A stretch of 64,000 nt of DNA from Clostridium_AB sp036639235 (GCF_036639235.1 NZ_JAVWJB010000004.1:28099-92098); one strand, 5' to 3'. Positions 6,807 through 16,399 are shown, numbered from the stretch's first letter. Notes: a model not told the origin generated them from the sequence alone. Program-made: numbers and translations.

Positions 6807-9800
6807 TTGTTCGAACTAAATAATTTTGACTCCATCCAGATTGGTTTAGCTTCCTCAGAGAAGATAAGGGAATGGTCTAAGGGAGAAGTTAAGAAACCTG
6901 AAACAATTAACTATAGAACATTAAAGCCAGAGAAAGACGGTCTATTCTGTGAAAGAATCTTTGGACCAATGAAGGATTGGGAATGTCACTGTGGTAAATA
7001 TAAAAGAGTAAGATACAAAGGTATCGTTTGTGATAGATGTGGCGTTGAAGTCACAAAATCAAAGGTAAGACGTGAAAGAATGGGGCACATAGAGCTTGCT
7101 GCCCCTGTATCTCACATTTGGTACTTTAAGGGTATCCCATCAAGAATGGGACTTATCCTTAATATGTCACCAAGATCTCTTGAAAAGATACTTTACTTTG
7201 CTGCCTATGTAGTAATTGATCCTATGGAATCAGGCCTTGTTAAGAACCAACTTCTTAATGATAAGGAATACAGAGAAGCAGTTGAAAAGTACGGCTATGG
7301 TAGCTTTAAAGCTGGCATGGGAGCAGAAGCTGTTAAACAGCTTCTACAAGATATTGAACTTGAATCATTATCAGTTGAACTAAAAGTTGAGCTTGAGAAG
7401 AGTACAGGTCAAAAAAGAGTTAGAACTATAAGAAGACTTGAGGTTGTTGAAGCATTTAGAAAGTCAGGAAATGATCCTGCTAACATGATTCTAGATGTTA
7501 TACCGGTAATCCCACCAGATCTTAGACCTATGGTTCAATTAGATGGTGGAAGATTTGCTACATCAGACCTTAATGATCTATATAGAAGAGTTATCAATAG
7601 AAACAACAGACTTAAGAGACTACTAGACCTTGGGGCACCTGACATTATCGTTAGAAATGAAAAGAGAATGCTACAAGAGTCAGTAGACGCATTAACTGAT
7701 AACGGTCGTCGTGGAAGACCTGTAACTGGGCCTGGAAATAGAGCACTTAAGTCTCTATCAGACATGCTTAAGGGTAAGCAGGGAAGATTCCGTCAAAACC
7801 TTCTTGGTAAGCGTGTTGACTACTCAGGACGTTCAGTTATCGTTGTTGGGCCAGAACTTAAGATATACCAATGTGGTCTTCCTAAGGAAATGGCACTTGA
7901 GCTGTTTAAGCCATTTGTTATGAAGAGACTTACTGAAAAGGGAGTTGCTCATAACATTAAGAATGCTAAGAGAATGGTAGAAAGAGTTAATGGTCAAGTT
8001 TGGGATATTCTTGAAGAAGTAATCAAGGATCATCCAGTATTACTTAACCGTGCTCCTACTCTACACAGACTAGGTATTCAGGCGTTCCAACCAATACTTG
8101 TTGAAGGTCGTGCAATTAAGCTACACCCACTTGTTTGTGGAGCTTACAACGCTGACTTCGACGGTGACCAGATGGCGGTACACGTACCACTATCTGTAGA
8201 AGCTCAAGCTGAGGCTAGATTCTTAATGCTTGCAGCTCATAATATACTTAAGCCATCAGATGGTAAGCCAGTTGCTGTTCCTTCACAGGATATGATACTT
8301 GGAGCTTACTACCTAACACTTGAAAAACCAGGTGAAATTGGTGAAGGTAAATACTTTGCAACACCAGGAGAGGCTATACTTGCATATCAGCTTAAGGAAC
8401 TTGGATTACACGCACCTATTAAGGTAAGAGTTACTAAGGAAATTAATGGTGAAGTTAAGAGCAAGCTTGTTGATACTACTGTTGGTAAGGTTCTATTTAA
8501 CGAAGCAATTCCACAGGATATTGGATTCGTTAATAGAGATGAGGAAGGCAAGGAATTTGATTTTGAGATTGATTTCCTAGTTGATAAGAAGCAGTTAAGT
8601 AATATTGTAGAGAAGGTTTATAAGAAACATGGACCTACAGCTACAGCTATAACTCTAGATAACATAAAGTCACTTGGATACCATTATTCAACTATAGGGG
8701 CTATTACAGTTTCTGTATCTGACATGATTATCCCAGGTGAGAAGAAAAAACTTCTAGAGGAAGCAGATTCAACAGTTGATAACATTACAAAGATGTTCAG
8801 AAGAGGTTTCATATCAGAAGAAGAAAGATATGAAAAGGTAATCAATACTTGGACTAAGACAACTGAACAAGTAACAGATGCTCTAATGGGCGGACTTGAT
8901 AAATATAATCCAATATTCATGATGGCTCACTCTGGAGCCAGAGGTTCAAAGAACCAGATTAGACAGCTTTGCGGTATGAGAGGACTTATGGCTAACCCAT
9001 CAGGTAAGATCATCGAGCTTCCAATCAGAGCAAGTTTCCGTGAAGGACTAAATGTACTTGAGTACTTTATTTCAACACACGGTGCTAGAAAGGGTCTTGC
9101 AGATACGGCTCTTAGAACAGCGGACTCAGGATACTTAACAAGAAGACTTGTTGACGTATCACAGGACGTTATTGTTAGAGAAGAAGACTGTGGAACTAAT
9201 AATGGTATTTACGTTAAGGAAATCAAAGAAGGTAACGAAGTTATTGAGTGCCTAAAGGATAGACTTGTAGGAAGATACACATTAGAAGATATGAAACACC
9301 CAGAAACTGGGGAATTAATTATAAAGGCTAGCGAATTCATTACTGATAAGGATGCAGACAAGATTGTTGCAGCTGGTATTGAAGAAGTTGGTATAAGAAG
9401 TGTATTTACATGTAATACTAGATACGGAGTATGTTCTAAGTGTTATGGTATGAACATGGGTACAGCTGAAAAGGTTAATATAGGTGAAGCAGTAGGTATT
9501 GTTGCTGCCCAATCTATCGGTGAGCCAGGTACACAGCTTACAATGAGAACCTTCCATACAGGAGGAGTTGCTGGGGCTGATATCACGCAGGGTCTTCCTA
9601 GAGTTGAGGAGCTATTTGAAGCTAGAAAACCTAAGGGACTTGCAATTATTAGTGAAATTCCTGGTACTGTTAAAGTTATTGAAGAGAGAAGAAAGAGAAC
9701 TGTTAATGTTATAGCAGCAGATGGCGAAGAAAAGTCATACCTAATACCATATGGTTCAAGAATTAAGGTATTTGATGGTCAGATGATCGAAGCTGGAGAT

Positions 9801-10340
9801 GTATTAACTGAAGGTTCAGTTAACCCACACGACATCCTTATGATTAAGGGAGTTGAGGGAGTTAAGAACTACCTTCTTTCAGAAGTACAAAAAGTTTACC
9901 GTCTACAAGGGGTTGATATCAACGATAAGCACCTTGAAGTAATCGTTAAGCAAATGCTTAGAAAGATTAAGATTGAAGATCCAGGTGATACTGATCTTCT
10001 ACACGGTAGCTTAGTAGATATGTTTGAATTTGATGAAGAAAACAAAAAAGTTGAAGCTCAGGGACTAAGACCAGCAGTTGGAAAAACAGCCCTTCTTGGT
10101 ATTACTAAAGCTGCACTTGCAACAGATTCATTCCTATCAGCAGCATCATTCCAGGAAACTACAAGAGTACTTACAGATGCAGCAATTAAGGGGAAAGTTG
10201 ACCCACTTGTTGGTCTTAAGGAAAATGTTATTATTGGTAAGCTTATACCAGCAGGTTCTGGTATGACAAGATATAGAAGTATTAAAGTGAAAAGCGATAA
10301 GCCAGAAGAAGAAATTGTGGAAGCAGAAGAAATTCTATAA
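6807..10340 (+). CDS. rpoC: DNA-directed RNA polymerase subunit beta'
   Basis: The 1177-residue subunit starts with TTG behind AAGGGAGG. It has the N-terminal zinc site (CHCGKYKRVRYKG then CDRCG), the Mg2+-binding NADFDGD motif at residues 448-454 (D450, D452, D454), the bridge and trigger regions, and a second zinc site (CGTNNG to CSKCYG). It is the short Firmicute form without the large enterobacterial insert. It ends just before a strong promoter that starts the str operon. Confidence 0.98.
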   Translation: MFELNNFDSIQIGLASSEKIREWSKGEVKKPETINYRTLKPEKDGLFCERIFGPMKDWECHCGKYKRVRYKGIVCDRCGVEVTKSKVRRERMGHIELAAPVSHIWYFKGIPSRMGLILNMSPRSLEKILYFAAYVVIDPMESGLVKNQLLNDKEYREAVEKYGYGSFKAGMGAEAVKQLLQDIELESLSVELKVELEKSTGQKRVRTIRRLEVVEAFRKSGNDPANMILDVIPVIPPDLRPMVQLDGGRFATSDLNDLYRRVINRNNRLKRLLDLGAPDIIVRNEKRMLQESVDALTDNGRRGRPVTGPGNRALKSLSDMLKGKQGRFRQNLLGKRVDYSGRSVIVVGPELKIYQCGLPKEMALELFKPFVMKRLTEKGVAHNIKNAKRMVERVNGQVWDILEEVIKDHPVLLNRAPTLHRLGIQAFQPILVEGRAIKLHPLVCGAYNADFDGDQMAVHVPLSVEAQAEARFLMLAAHNILKPSDGKPVAVPSQDMILGAYYLTLEKPGEIGEGKYFATPGEAILAYQLKELGLHAPIKVRVTKEINGEVKSKLVDTTVGKVLFNEAIPQDIGFVNRDEEGKEFDFEIDFLVDKKQLSNIVEKVYKKHGPTATAITLDNIKSLGYHYSTIGAITVSVSDMIIPGEKKKLLEEADSTVDNITKMFRRGFISEEERYEKVINTWTKTTEQVTDALMGGLDKYNPIFMMAHSGARGSKNQIRQLCGMRGLMANPSGKIIELPIRASFREGLNVLEYFISTHGARKGLADTALRTADSGYLTRRLVDVSQDVIVREEDCGTNNGIYVKEIKEGNEVIECLKDRLVGRYTLEDMKHPETGELIIKASEFITDKDADKIVAAGIEEVGIRSVFTCNTRYGVCSKCYGMNMGTAEKVNIGEAVGIVAAQSIGEPGTQLTMRTFHTGGVAGADITQGLPRVEELFEARKPKGLAIISEIPGTVKVIEERRKRTVNVIAADGEEKSYLIPYGSRIKVFDGQMIEAGDVLTEGSVNPHDILMIKGVEGVKNYLLSEVQKVYRLQGVDINDKHLEVIVKQMLRKIKIEDPGDTDLLHGSLVDMFEFDEENKKVEAQGLRPAVGKTALLGITKAALATDSFLSAASFQETTRVLTDAAIKGKVDPLVGLKENVIIGKLIPAGSGMTRYRSIKVKSDKPEEEIVEAEEIL

Positions 10341-10343
10341 TTA

Positions 10344-10372
10344 TTGACACTGGGTACTTTAGGTGATAGAAT
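10344..10372 (+). promoter_or_regulatory. Sigma-A-type promoter for the str operon
   Basis: TTGACA (10344-10349), a 17-base spacer and TAGAAT (10367-10372) lie four bases after the rpoC stop codon. The transcript would start near 10379. Confidence 0.8.
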
Positions 10373-10379
10373 TAAGATT

Positions 10380-10421
10380 GTGTGAAAACGGCGGTGGAGT
10401 TTTAACGACTACCGCCAACAC
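10380..10421 (+). promoter_or_regulatory. 5'-terminal stem-loop of the str operon mRNA
   Basis: GTGT (10380-10383) pairs with ACAC (10418-10421). Across an asymmetric internal loop (six bases left, one right), GGCGGTGG (10390-10397) pairs with CTACCGCC (10409-10416). The loop is eleven bases. No T-run follows, so it is a leader structure rather than a terminator, and it would sit at the extreme 5' end of the transcript. Its function is unknown: mRNA stabilization or ribosomal-protein control are options. Confidence 0.6.
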
Positions 10422-10487
10422 TTAACTTAATTACCTCGAAAATTGACAGAGATTGTCTTTGTTATTATGGAGAGGGGGATAAGAGTA

Positions 10488-10727
10488 ATGGAGAAATTGC
10501 CTAACACTAGAATTGTTGGAGCAAAACAAACTATTAAAGCTGTTAAATCTGCTAAGGTGAAGATAGTATATCTTGCTGAAAATGCAGAAGAAAAGGTATT
10601 AAACCCAATTCTTGACTGTTGTAAACAACAGGGGGTAGAGGTTATAATGATACCTACGATGCAGAAACTTGGTCAGCTATGTAATATAGATGTGAGTGCT
10701 GCAGCAGCTTGTACAATTATTGAGTAA
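10488..10727 (+). CDS. L7Ae/L30e-family RNA-binding protein (YbxF-like)
   Basis: The 79-residue product begins MEKLPNTRIVGAKQTIKAVK and has the compact L7Ae/L30e fold sequence (AKVKIVYLAENAEEKVLNP). Bacterial members such as Bacillus YbxF (RplGB) bind kink-turns in RNA. The frame is open upstream, but the start is placed at 10488 because GAGAGGGGG lies just before it. Its position before rpsL is conserved across Firmicutes. The exact cellular role is not established. Confidence 0.9.
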   Translation: MEKLPNTRIVGAKQTIKAVKSAKVKIVYLAENAEEKVLNPILDCCKQQGVEVIMIPTMQKLGQLCNIDVSAAAACTIIE

Positions 10728-10796
10728 TTGCTATGTAGCTATTATTTATAGTAGCTTACTATATATTTGTGCTTAAATTTGGAAGGAGGTGCACGT

Positions 10797-11174
10797 ATGC
10801 CAACTATTAATCAGCTAGTAAGAAAAGGTAGAGCAAAGCTTGAAAAGAAGTCAAACTCACCTGCTCTTAAGGAGTGTCCACAAAAAAGAGGAGTTTGTAC
10901 AGTAGTTAAGACTTCTACTCCTAAGAAGCCTAACTCAGCCCTAAGAAAGGTTGCTAGAGTAAGACTTACAAATGGAATTGAAGTTTCAGCTTACATTCCA
11001 GGAGAAGGACATAACCTACAAGAGCACAGCGTTGTTCTTATAAGAGGTGGAAGAGTTAAAGACCTTCCAGGGGTTAGATACCACATCGTAAGAGGTGCTC
11101 TAGACTGCGCTGGAGTTGCTGATAGAAAGCAACAAAGATCAAAATACGGAGCTAAGAGACCAAAGCAAAAGTAA
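10797..11174 (+). CDS. rpsL: 30S ribosomal protein S12
   Basis: The 125-residue protein starts MPTINQLVRKGRAKLEKKSN behind GGAAGGAGGTG; the ten upstream in-frame codons are leader sequence. K43 (TPKKPNS) and K88 (RVKDLPG), the classical streptomycin-resistance positions, are both lysine, so the allele is predicted to be sensitive. S12 lines the decoding centre and affects accuracy. It is followed by rpsG after a 143-base gap. Confidence 0.97.
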   Translation: MPTINQLVRKGRAKLEKKSNSPALKECPQKRGVCTVVKTSTPKKPNSALRKVARVRLTNGIEVSAYIPGEGHNLQEHSVVLIRGGRVKDLPGVRYHIVRGALDCAGVADRKQQRSKYGAKRPKQK

Positions 11175-11317
11175 TTTGATTGAGTATTAATTATGTGCTA
11201 TGTGCAATGCAAATTGAAATAATTCCTTCAGGGTTAATATAGATTGCATTTACAGAGCGCTTTACGGCTAAAAGCCGAGTACCGATGAAAATAATTGATG
11301 TTAAGGAGGGAAGAAAA

Positions 11318-11788
11318 GTGCCAAGAAAAGGACATGTTCCAAAAAGAGACGTACTTGCAGATCCAATATACGGAAGCAAAGTTGTTACTAAGCTTATAAA
11401 CAAAGTTATGCTGGATGGAAAAAGAGGAGTAGCACAACAAGTTTGCTACGATGCTTTTGAAATAATCAGAGAAAAGACTGGGAAGGACCCAGTTGAAGTT
11501 TTCGACGAGGCTATGAATAACGTAATGCCACTTTTAGAAGTTAAGGCAAGAAGAATTGGTGGGGCAACTTACCAAGTTCCGATAGAAGTTAGAGCTGAGA
11601 GAAGACAAACACTTGGACTTAGATGGATGATCGACGCTGCTAGAAAAAGAGGCGAAAAGAGAATGAGCGAGAGAGTTGCAGGAGAAATCCTAGATGCAGC
11701 TAACAACTCAGGATCAGCATATAAGAAGAAGGAAGATACACATAGAATGGCAGAAGCTAATAAGGCGTTTGCTCACTATAAGTGGTAA
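11318..11788 (+). CDS. rpsG: 30S ribosomal protein S7
   Basis: The 156-residue product is read from a GTG behind AAGGAGGG and begins MPRKGHVPKRDVLADPIYGS. An in-frame ATG 33 bases upstream overlaps the leader and has no SD. S7 nucleates assembly of the 30S head and in E. coli represses the str operon translationally. The 143-base gap before it contains a small CGGCT/AGCCG hairpin (about 11268-11278) that might serve such control. A hairpin separates it from fusA. Confidence 0.97.
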   Translation: MPRKGHVPKRDVLADPIYGSKVVTKLINKVMLDGKRGVAQQVCYDAFEIIREKTGKDPVEVFDEAMNNVMPLLEVKARRIGGATYQVPIEVRAERRQTLGLRWMIDAARKRGEKRMSERVAGEILDAANNSGSAYKKKEDTHRMAEANKAFAHYKW

Positions 11789-11809
11789 TAAATACCAGAT
11801 AAAAGTTCT

Positions 11810-11836
11810 AACCCTAAACATATTATGTTTAGGGTT
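11810..11836 (+). repeat. Perfect 12-bp inverted repeat between rpsG and fusA
   Basis: AACCCTAAACAT (11810-11821) and ATGTTTAGGGTT (11825-11836) pair perfectly around a three-base loop. TTGGGACTAC follows, so there is no terminator tail. Likely roles are mRNA processing, stability or a protein-binding site within the operon. Confidence 0.75.
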
Positions 11837-11880
11837 TGGGACTACCTACACAAAACCATAAACCGAGAGGAGGAAATATT

Positions 11881-13953
11881 GTGGCAAGACAATGTCCTTT
11901 AGATAAAGTAAGAAACATAGGTATTATGGCCCATATAGATGCAGGTAAAACTACAACTACAGAGCGTGTACTATTCTACACAGGTAGAACTCATAAAATC
12001 GGTGAAACACACGATGGAGGAGCTACAATGGACTGGATGGCACAGGAGCAGGAAAGAGGTATAACAATTACTTCAGCTGCGACTACAGCTCAATGGAATG
12101 GCCATGTAATTAATATCATAGATACACCAGGACACGTAGACTTCACAGTTGAAGTTGAAAGATCACTACGTGTACTTGACGGAACTGTTGCTGTATTCTG
12201 TGCAAAGGGTGGGGTTGAACCTCAATCTGAAACAGTATGGAGACAGGCTGAAAAGTACGGTGTTCCAAGAATGGCATACGTAAATAAGATGGATATCATG
12301 GGTGCAGACTTCTACAACGTTGTTGGCATGATGAAATCAAGACTTAAAGCGAATGCAGTTCCAATACAACTTCCAATAGGGAAGGAAGAAACTTTCATAG
12401 GTATCATTGACCTTATCAAGAACAATGCTGAAATTTACAAGGATGACCTTGGTAAAGAAATCGAAACTACTGAAATTCCTGAAGATATGAAGGAACTTGC
12501 AGAAGAATACAGAACAGCACTTCTTGAGGCAGTTGCAGAAACTGACGAAGTTCTAATGGAGAAGTACCTAGAAGGTGAAGAATTAACTGAACAAGAGATC
12601 CACGCTGCAATCAGAAAAGCTACTATAGCTAATGATATGGTTCCAGTTGTATGTGGTTCATCATACAAAAACAAGGGTGTTCAGCCAATGCTTGATGCAG
12701 CTGTAGCTTACATGCCATCACCACTTGATATTCCTGCTATCCAAGGTGTCAACCCTGACACTAACGAAGAGGATTCAAGACCGGCTAGCGATGACACACC
12801 ACTTGCAGCTCTTGCATTCAAGATAATGACAGATCCATTCGTAGGAAAGCTTGCTTTCACAAGAGTATACTCAGGTGTACTTACTTCAGGTTCATATGTT
12901 CTTAACTCAAATAAGGGTAAGAGAGAAAGAATCGGAAGACTTGTAAAGATGCACGCTAACCACAGAGAAGAGATCGAAGAAGTTAGAGCTGGAGACATCT
13001 GTGCAGTTGTTGGTCTTAAGGATTCAACTACAGGAGATACTCTTTGTGATCCAAACGCTCCAATAGTACTTGAGAGCATGGAATTCCCAGAGCCAGTTAT
13101 CTCAGTAGCTATCGAACCAAAGACTAAGGCTGCTCAAGAAAAGATGGGTCTTTCACTTGCTAAGCTTGCTGAAGAAGATCCAACTTTCAAGACTTGGACT
13201 AACCAAGAAACAGCACAAACTATCATCGCTGGTATGGGTGAGCTTCACCTTGAAATCATCGTTGATAGACTTCAAAGAGAATTCAAAGTTGAATGTAACG
13301 TTGGTGCTCCACAGGTTGCTTACAAAGAAACTATCAAGAACGCTGTTAAGGCTGAAGGAAAGTTTGTAAGACAGTCTGGAGGTAAGGGACAATTCGGACA
13401 TTGCTGGATTGAACTAGAGCCACTTGAAGCAGGTACAGGATACGAATTCCATAATAAGGTTGTTGGAGGATCAATTCCTAAGGAATACATCGGACCAATC
13501 GACCAAGGTATCCAAGAAGCTATGCTTAACGGTATCATCGCTGGATTCCCAGTTGTTGACTGTAAGGTAACAGTAGTTGACGGATCATACCATGATGTTG
13601 ACTCATCAGAAATGGCGTTTAAGATCGCTGGATCAATGGCATTTAAGAATGCTATGGAAAAAGCTAAGCCAATTCTACTTGAGCCATACATGAAGGTTGA
13701 AGTAACAGTTCCAGAAGAATACATGGGAGATGTTATTGGAGACCTTAACTCAAGAAGAGGAAGAATCGAAGGAATGGAAGCAAGAGGAGGAGCTCAAGTT
13801 ATTAGAGCATTCGTACCACTTTCAGAAATGTTCGGTTACTCAACAACTCTTCGTTCAAGATCACAAGGTAGAGGTACTTACTCAATGGAGTTCGATCACT
13901 ACGAAGAAGTTCCTGCAAGCGTAAGAGCTGAAATTATAGGGAACAAGAAGTAA
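11881..13953 (+). CDS. fusA: Translation elongation factor G
   Basis: EF-G drives ribosomal translocation with GTP hydrolysis. The 690-residue protein starts at a GTG behind GAGAGGAGG (MARQCPLDKVRNIG). The GTPase motifs AHIDAGKTTTT, DTPGHVDFT and NKMD are intact, and domains II-V follow to the C-terminal GRGTYSMEFDHYEEVP. An ATG 45 bases upstream lies at the edge of the rpsG-fusA hairpin and lacks an SD. Leucine codons are mostly CTT here, unlike tuf next door. Confidence 0.98.
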   Translation: MARQCPLDKVRNIGIMAHIDAGKTTTTERVLFYTGRTHKIGETHDGGATMDWMAQEQERGITITSAATTAQWNGHVINIIDTPGHVDFTVEVERSLRVLDGTVAVFCAKGGVEPQSETVWRQAEKYGVPRMAYVNKMDIMGADFYNVVGMMKSRLKANAVPIQLPIGKEETFIGIIDLIKNNAEIYKDDLGKEIETTEIPEDMKELAEEYRTALLEAVAETDEVLMEKYLEGEELTEQEIHAAIRKATIANDMVPVVCGSSYKNKGVQPMLDAAVAYMPSPLDIPAIQGVNPDTNEEDSRPASDDTPLAALAFKIMTDPFVGKLAFTRVYSGVLTSGSYVLNSNKGKRERIGRLVKMHANHREEIEEVRAGDICAVVGLKDSTTGDTLCDPNAPIVLESMEFPEPVISVAIEPKTKAAQEKMGLSLAKLAEEDPTFKTWTNQETAQTIIAGMGELHLEIIVDRLQREFKVECNVGAPQVAYKETIKNAVKAEGKFVRQSGGKGQFGHCWIELEPLEAGTGYEFHNKVVGGSIPKEYIGPIDQGIQEAMLNGIIAGFPVVDCKVTVVDGSYHDVDSSEMAFKIAGSMAFKNAMEKAKPILLEPYMKVEVTVPEEYMGDVIGDLNSRRGRIEGMEARGGAQVIRAFVPLSEMFGYSTTLRSRSQGRGTYSMEFDHYEEVPASVRAEIIGNKK

Positions 13954-14012
13954 TTAATTTAAATATTTAACTTATTAAGATATATATCTTATATATTAAG
14001 GAGGAATTTAAA

Positions 14013-15203
14013 ATGGCAAAATCAACATTCGAAAGAAATAAGCCACACGTAAACATTGGAACAATAGGTCACGTTGACCACGGTAAGACAACTCTTACAG
14101 CGGCTATTACAACAGTACTAGCACAAACTGGAGGAGCTCAAGCTCAAGATTACGGCGCAATTGATAAGGCACCGGAAGAAAGAGAAAGAGGAATCACAAT
14201 CAACACTGCACACGTAGAGTACGAAACAGAAACAAGACACTACGCGCACGTTGACTGCCCAGGACACGCTGACTACGTAAAGAACATGATCACAGGAGCT
14301 GCACAGATGGACGGAGCTATCCTAGTATGTTCAGCAGCAGATGGACCAATGCCTCAAACAAGAGAGCATATCCTACTAGCTAGACAGGTAGGGGTACCAT
14401 ACATCGTAGTATTCCTAAACAAAGCAGACATGGTAGACGATCCAGAACTAATCGAACTAGTTGACATGGAAATCAGAGAGCTACTAAACGAATACGAGTT
14501 CCCAGGAGATGATACTCCAATCGTAATCGGATCAGCACTAAAGGCACTTGAAAACCCAACAGATGCAGATGCAGCAGCATGTATCCATGAGCTAATGGCT
14601 AAGGTTGACGAGTACATCCCAACACCAGAAAGAGCAACAGATATGCCATTCCTAATGCCAGTAGAAGACGTATTCACAATCACTGGTAGAGGAACAGTTG
14701 CAACTGGAAGAGTAGAAAGAGGAATTCTAAAGGTAGGAGACGAAGTTGAAATCGTAGGACTATCAGAAGAAACAAGAAAGGTAGTAGTAACTGGAGTAGA
14801 AATGTTCAGAAAGTTACTAGACCAAGCTCAAGCTGGAGACAACATAGGAGCACTACTAAGAGGAGTAACTAGAGATGACATCGAAAGAGGTCAAGTACTA
14901 GCTAAGACTGGATCAGTAGTAGCACATAGCAAGTTCGAAGGTCAAGTATACGTTCTTAAGAAGGAAGAAGGAGGAAGACATACTGCATTCTTCAACGGAT
15001 ACAGACCACAGTTCTTCTTCAGAACAACAGACGTAACAGGATCAATCGCACTTCCAGACGGAGTAGAAATGTGTATGCCTGGAGACCACATCAATATGAA
15101 CGTTGAGCTAATCAACAACATAGCGATGGAAGAAGGTCTAAGATTCGCAATCAGAGAAGGTGGAAGAACAGTAGGAGCTGGTGTTGTATCATCAATCGCC
15201 TAA
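14013..15203 (+). CDS. tuf: Translation elongation factor Tu
   Basis: The 396-residue protein has the G1 motif GHVDHGKTT, DCPGHADYVKNM (G3), NKADM (G4) and the C-terminal beta-barrel ending REGGRTVGAGVVSSIA. It delivers aminoacyl-tRNA to the ribosome. AAGGAGG fixes the start. Leucine is written mainly CTA and valine mainly GTA, whereas fusA favours CTT and GTT. Such a shift within one operon could reflect translational selection or gene conversion with a second tuf copy outside the window. A strong terminator ends the operon. Confidence 0.99.
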   Translation: MAKSTFERNKPHVNIGTIGHVDHGKTTLTAAITTVLAQTGGAQAQDYGAIDKAPEERERGITINTAHVEYETETRHYAHVDCPGHADYVKNMITGAAQMDGAILVCSAADGPMPQTREHILLARQVGVPYIVVFLNKADMVDDPELIELVDMEIRELLNEYEFPGDDTPIVIGSALKALENPTDADAAACIHELMAKVDEYIPTPERATDMPFLMPVEDVFTITGRGTVATGRVERGILKVGDEVEIVGLSEETRKVVVTGVEMFRKLLDQAQAGDNIGALLRGVTRDDIERGQVLAKTGSVVAHSKFEGQVYVLKKEEGGRHTAFFNGYRPQFFFRTTDVTGSIALPDGVEMCMPGDHINMNVELINNIAMEEGLRFAIREGGRTVGAGVVSSIA

Positions 15204-15223
15204 GTAATTCTATTTCTTTATAG

Positions 15224-15257
15224 AAAGAGAAAAGAGAAATCTTTTCTCTTTTTTTTA
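15224..15257 (+). terminator. Intrinsic terminator of the str operon
   Basis: AAAGAGAAAAGA (15224-15235) pairs with TCTTTTCTCTTT (15240-15251) around a four-base loop, followed by a T-run. It separates tuf from the yitT-type gene. Confidence 0.9.
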
Positions 15258-15316
15258 TAATTTTTTATAATTTTAGTTTATAATATATATAGGAAGAGTT
15301 TTTTAGGAGGGGTTAA

Positions 15317-16174
15317 ATGGATAAAAAAAGAACCAAGGCTGTAAAAATCACTTCAAGGGTAATTTTTATGATAGTAGGATCTATACTAGCATCAGTAGGA
15401 TTAAAAATGTTTTTAATACCTAATAATATAATTGATGGAGGTGTAGTAGGGGTTTCCATTATGGCAAGCTATATAACAAGTATTCCACTTGGCCTATTTA
15501 CATTTATTCTAAACATACCTTTTCTAGTAATAGGGTATAAACACATCGGTAAAACATTTGCCATATCAAGTTTATTTTCAATTGCTACATTTTCAATAGT
15601 ACTTGCAGTAATAAAAGTAGAATCTGCTGTAACTGATGATGTACTTTTAGCTGCTATATTTGGAGGAATAATTCTAGGTGTAGGAGTTGGTATGATAATC
15701 AGAAATGGTGGATCACTTGACGGAACTGAAATAATAGGAATTATTATGGACAAGCGAACAGGTTTCTCGGTTGGTGAAATTGTAATGTTTTTTAATATTT
15801 TCATATTGGGAAGTTCTGGAATACTATTTGGATGGGATAGAGCAATGTATTCTCTAATTGCTTATTTTATAGCATACAAGGTAATTGATGTAACAGTAGA
15901 AGGATTAAATGAATCAAAGGCTGCGATGATAATCTCTAATAAGTATGAAGATATAGCTGATGCATTAATGGCAAGGCTTGGTAGAGGGGTCACCCTTATA
16001 GATGGACGTGGTGGATATAAAGGAATGCCAACTCAGGTTATATATGTAGTAATAACACGTCTTGAAATTGCAAAACTTAAGGAGATAGTAAATAGTATAG
16101 ATGATAATGCACTAGTTACTATAGATAGTGTTGAAGTGATTGGTAAAAAGTACAGTAAGAAAGCTATTCATTAA
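15317..16174 (+). CDS. YitT-family membrane protein (DUF161/DUF2179)
   Basis: The 285-residue protein has an N-terminal hydrophobic region with five or six predicted membrane segments, containing the family pattern GLKMFLIPNNIIDGGVVG and NGGSLDGTEIIG. The soluble C-terminal DUF2179 domain runs from about residue 200 (MIISNKYEDIADAL to GMPTQVIYVVI). The family's role is unknown; transport or small-molecule sensing has been proposed. The start follows AGGAGGGG. It is a single gene between two terminators, inserted between the str and S10 operons. Confidence 0.88.
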   Translation: MDKKRTKAVKITSRVIFMIVGSILASVGLKMFLIPNNIIDGGVVGVSIMASYITSIPLGLFTFILNIPFLVIGYKHIGKTFAISSLFSIATFSIVLAVIKVESAVTDDVLLAAIFGGIILGVGVGMIIRNGGSLDGTEIIGIIMDKRTGFSVGEIVMFFNIFILGSSGILFGWDRAMYSLIAYFIAYKVIDVTVEGLNESKAAMIISNKYEDIADALMARLGRGVTLIDGRGGYKGMPTQVIYVVITRLEIAKLKEIVNSIDDNALVTIDSVEVIGKKYSKKAIH

Positions 16175-16200
16175 TTAAAAAATTTAAAATAACTACTATA

Positions 16201-16249
16201 AATAATAGATGTATTATTAAACTAAGTTAATATACATCTATTATTTTTT
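16201..16249 (+). terminator. Terminator after the YitT-family gene
   Basis: AATAATAGATGTAT (16201-16214) pairs perfectly with ATACATCTATTATT (16232-16245), ending in a T-run. The loop is 17 bases, longer than usual. The following 150 bases (16250-16399) are AT-rich with no gene seen. Confidence 0.75.
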
Positions 16250-16399
16250 ACTTATAAATTATTTGTAGATTGTAAAAAGTATAAAAATAGAAAATAATGT
16301 TTTTAAAGATTAGGTTGTGTTAATAAAAAAATAGTGCTACAATAAAAAACGGAACAAAAATGTTTTGTCTAAAAACAAAAAAAGAAATTCACGTAACAC

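Noticed and set aside
10380..10421. Kink-turn in the str leader as an L7Ae target
   Set aside because: The internal loop is six bases against one and lacks the tandem G-A pairs of a kink-turn, so only a generic leader structure is claimed.
13157..13369. Second plus-strand frame inside fusA
   Set aside because: Out of frame with the conserved EF-G sequence, no SD, no recognisable protein.
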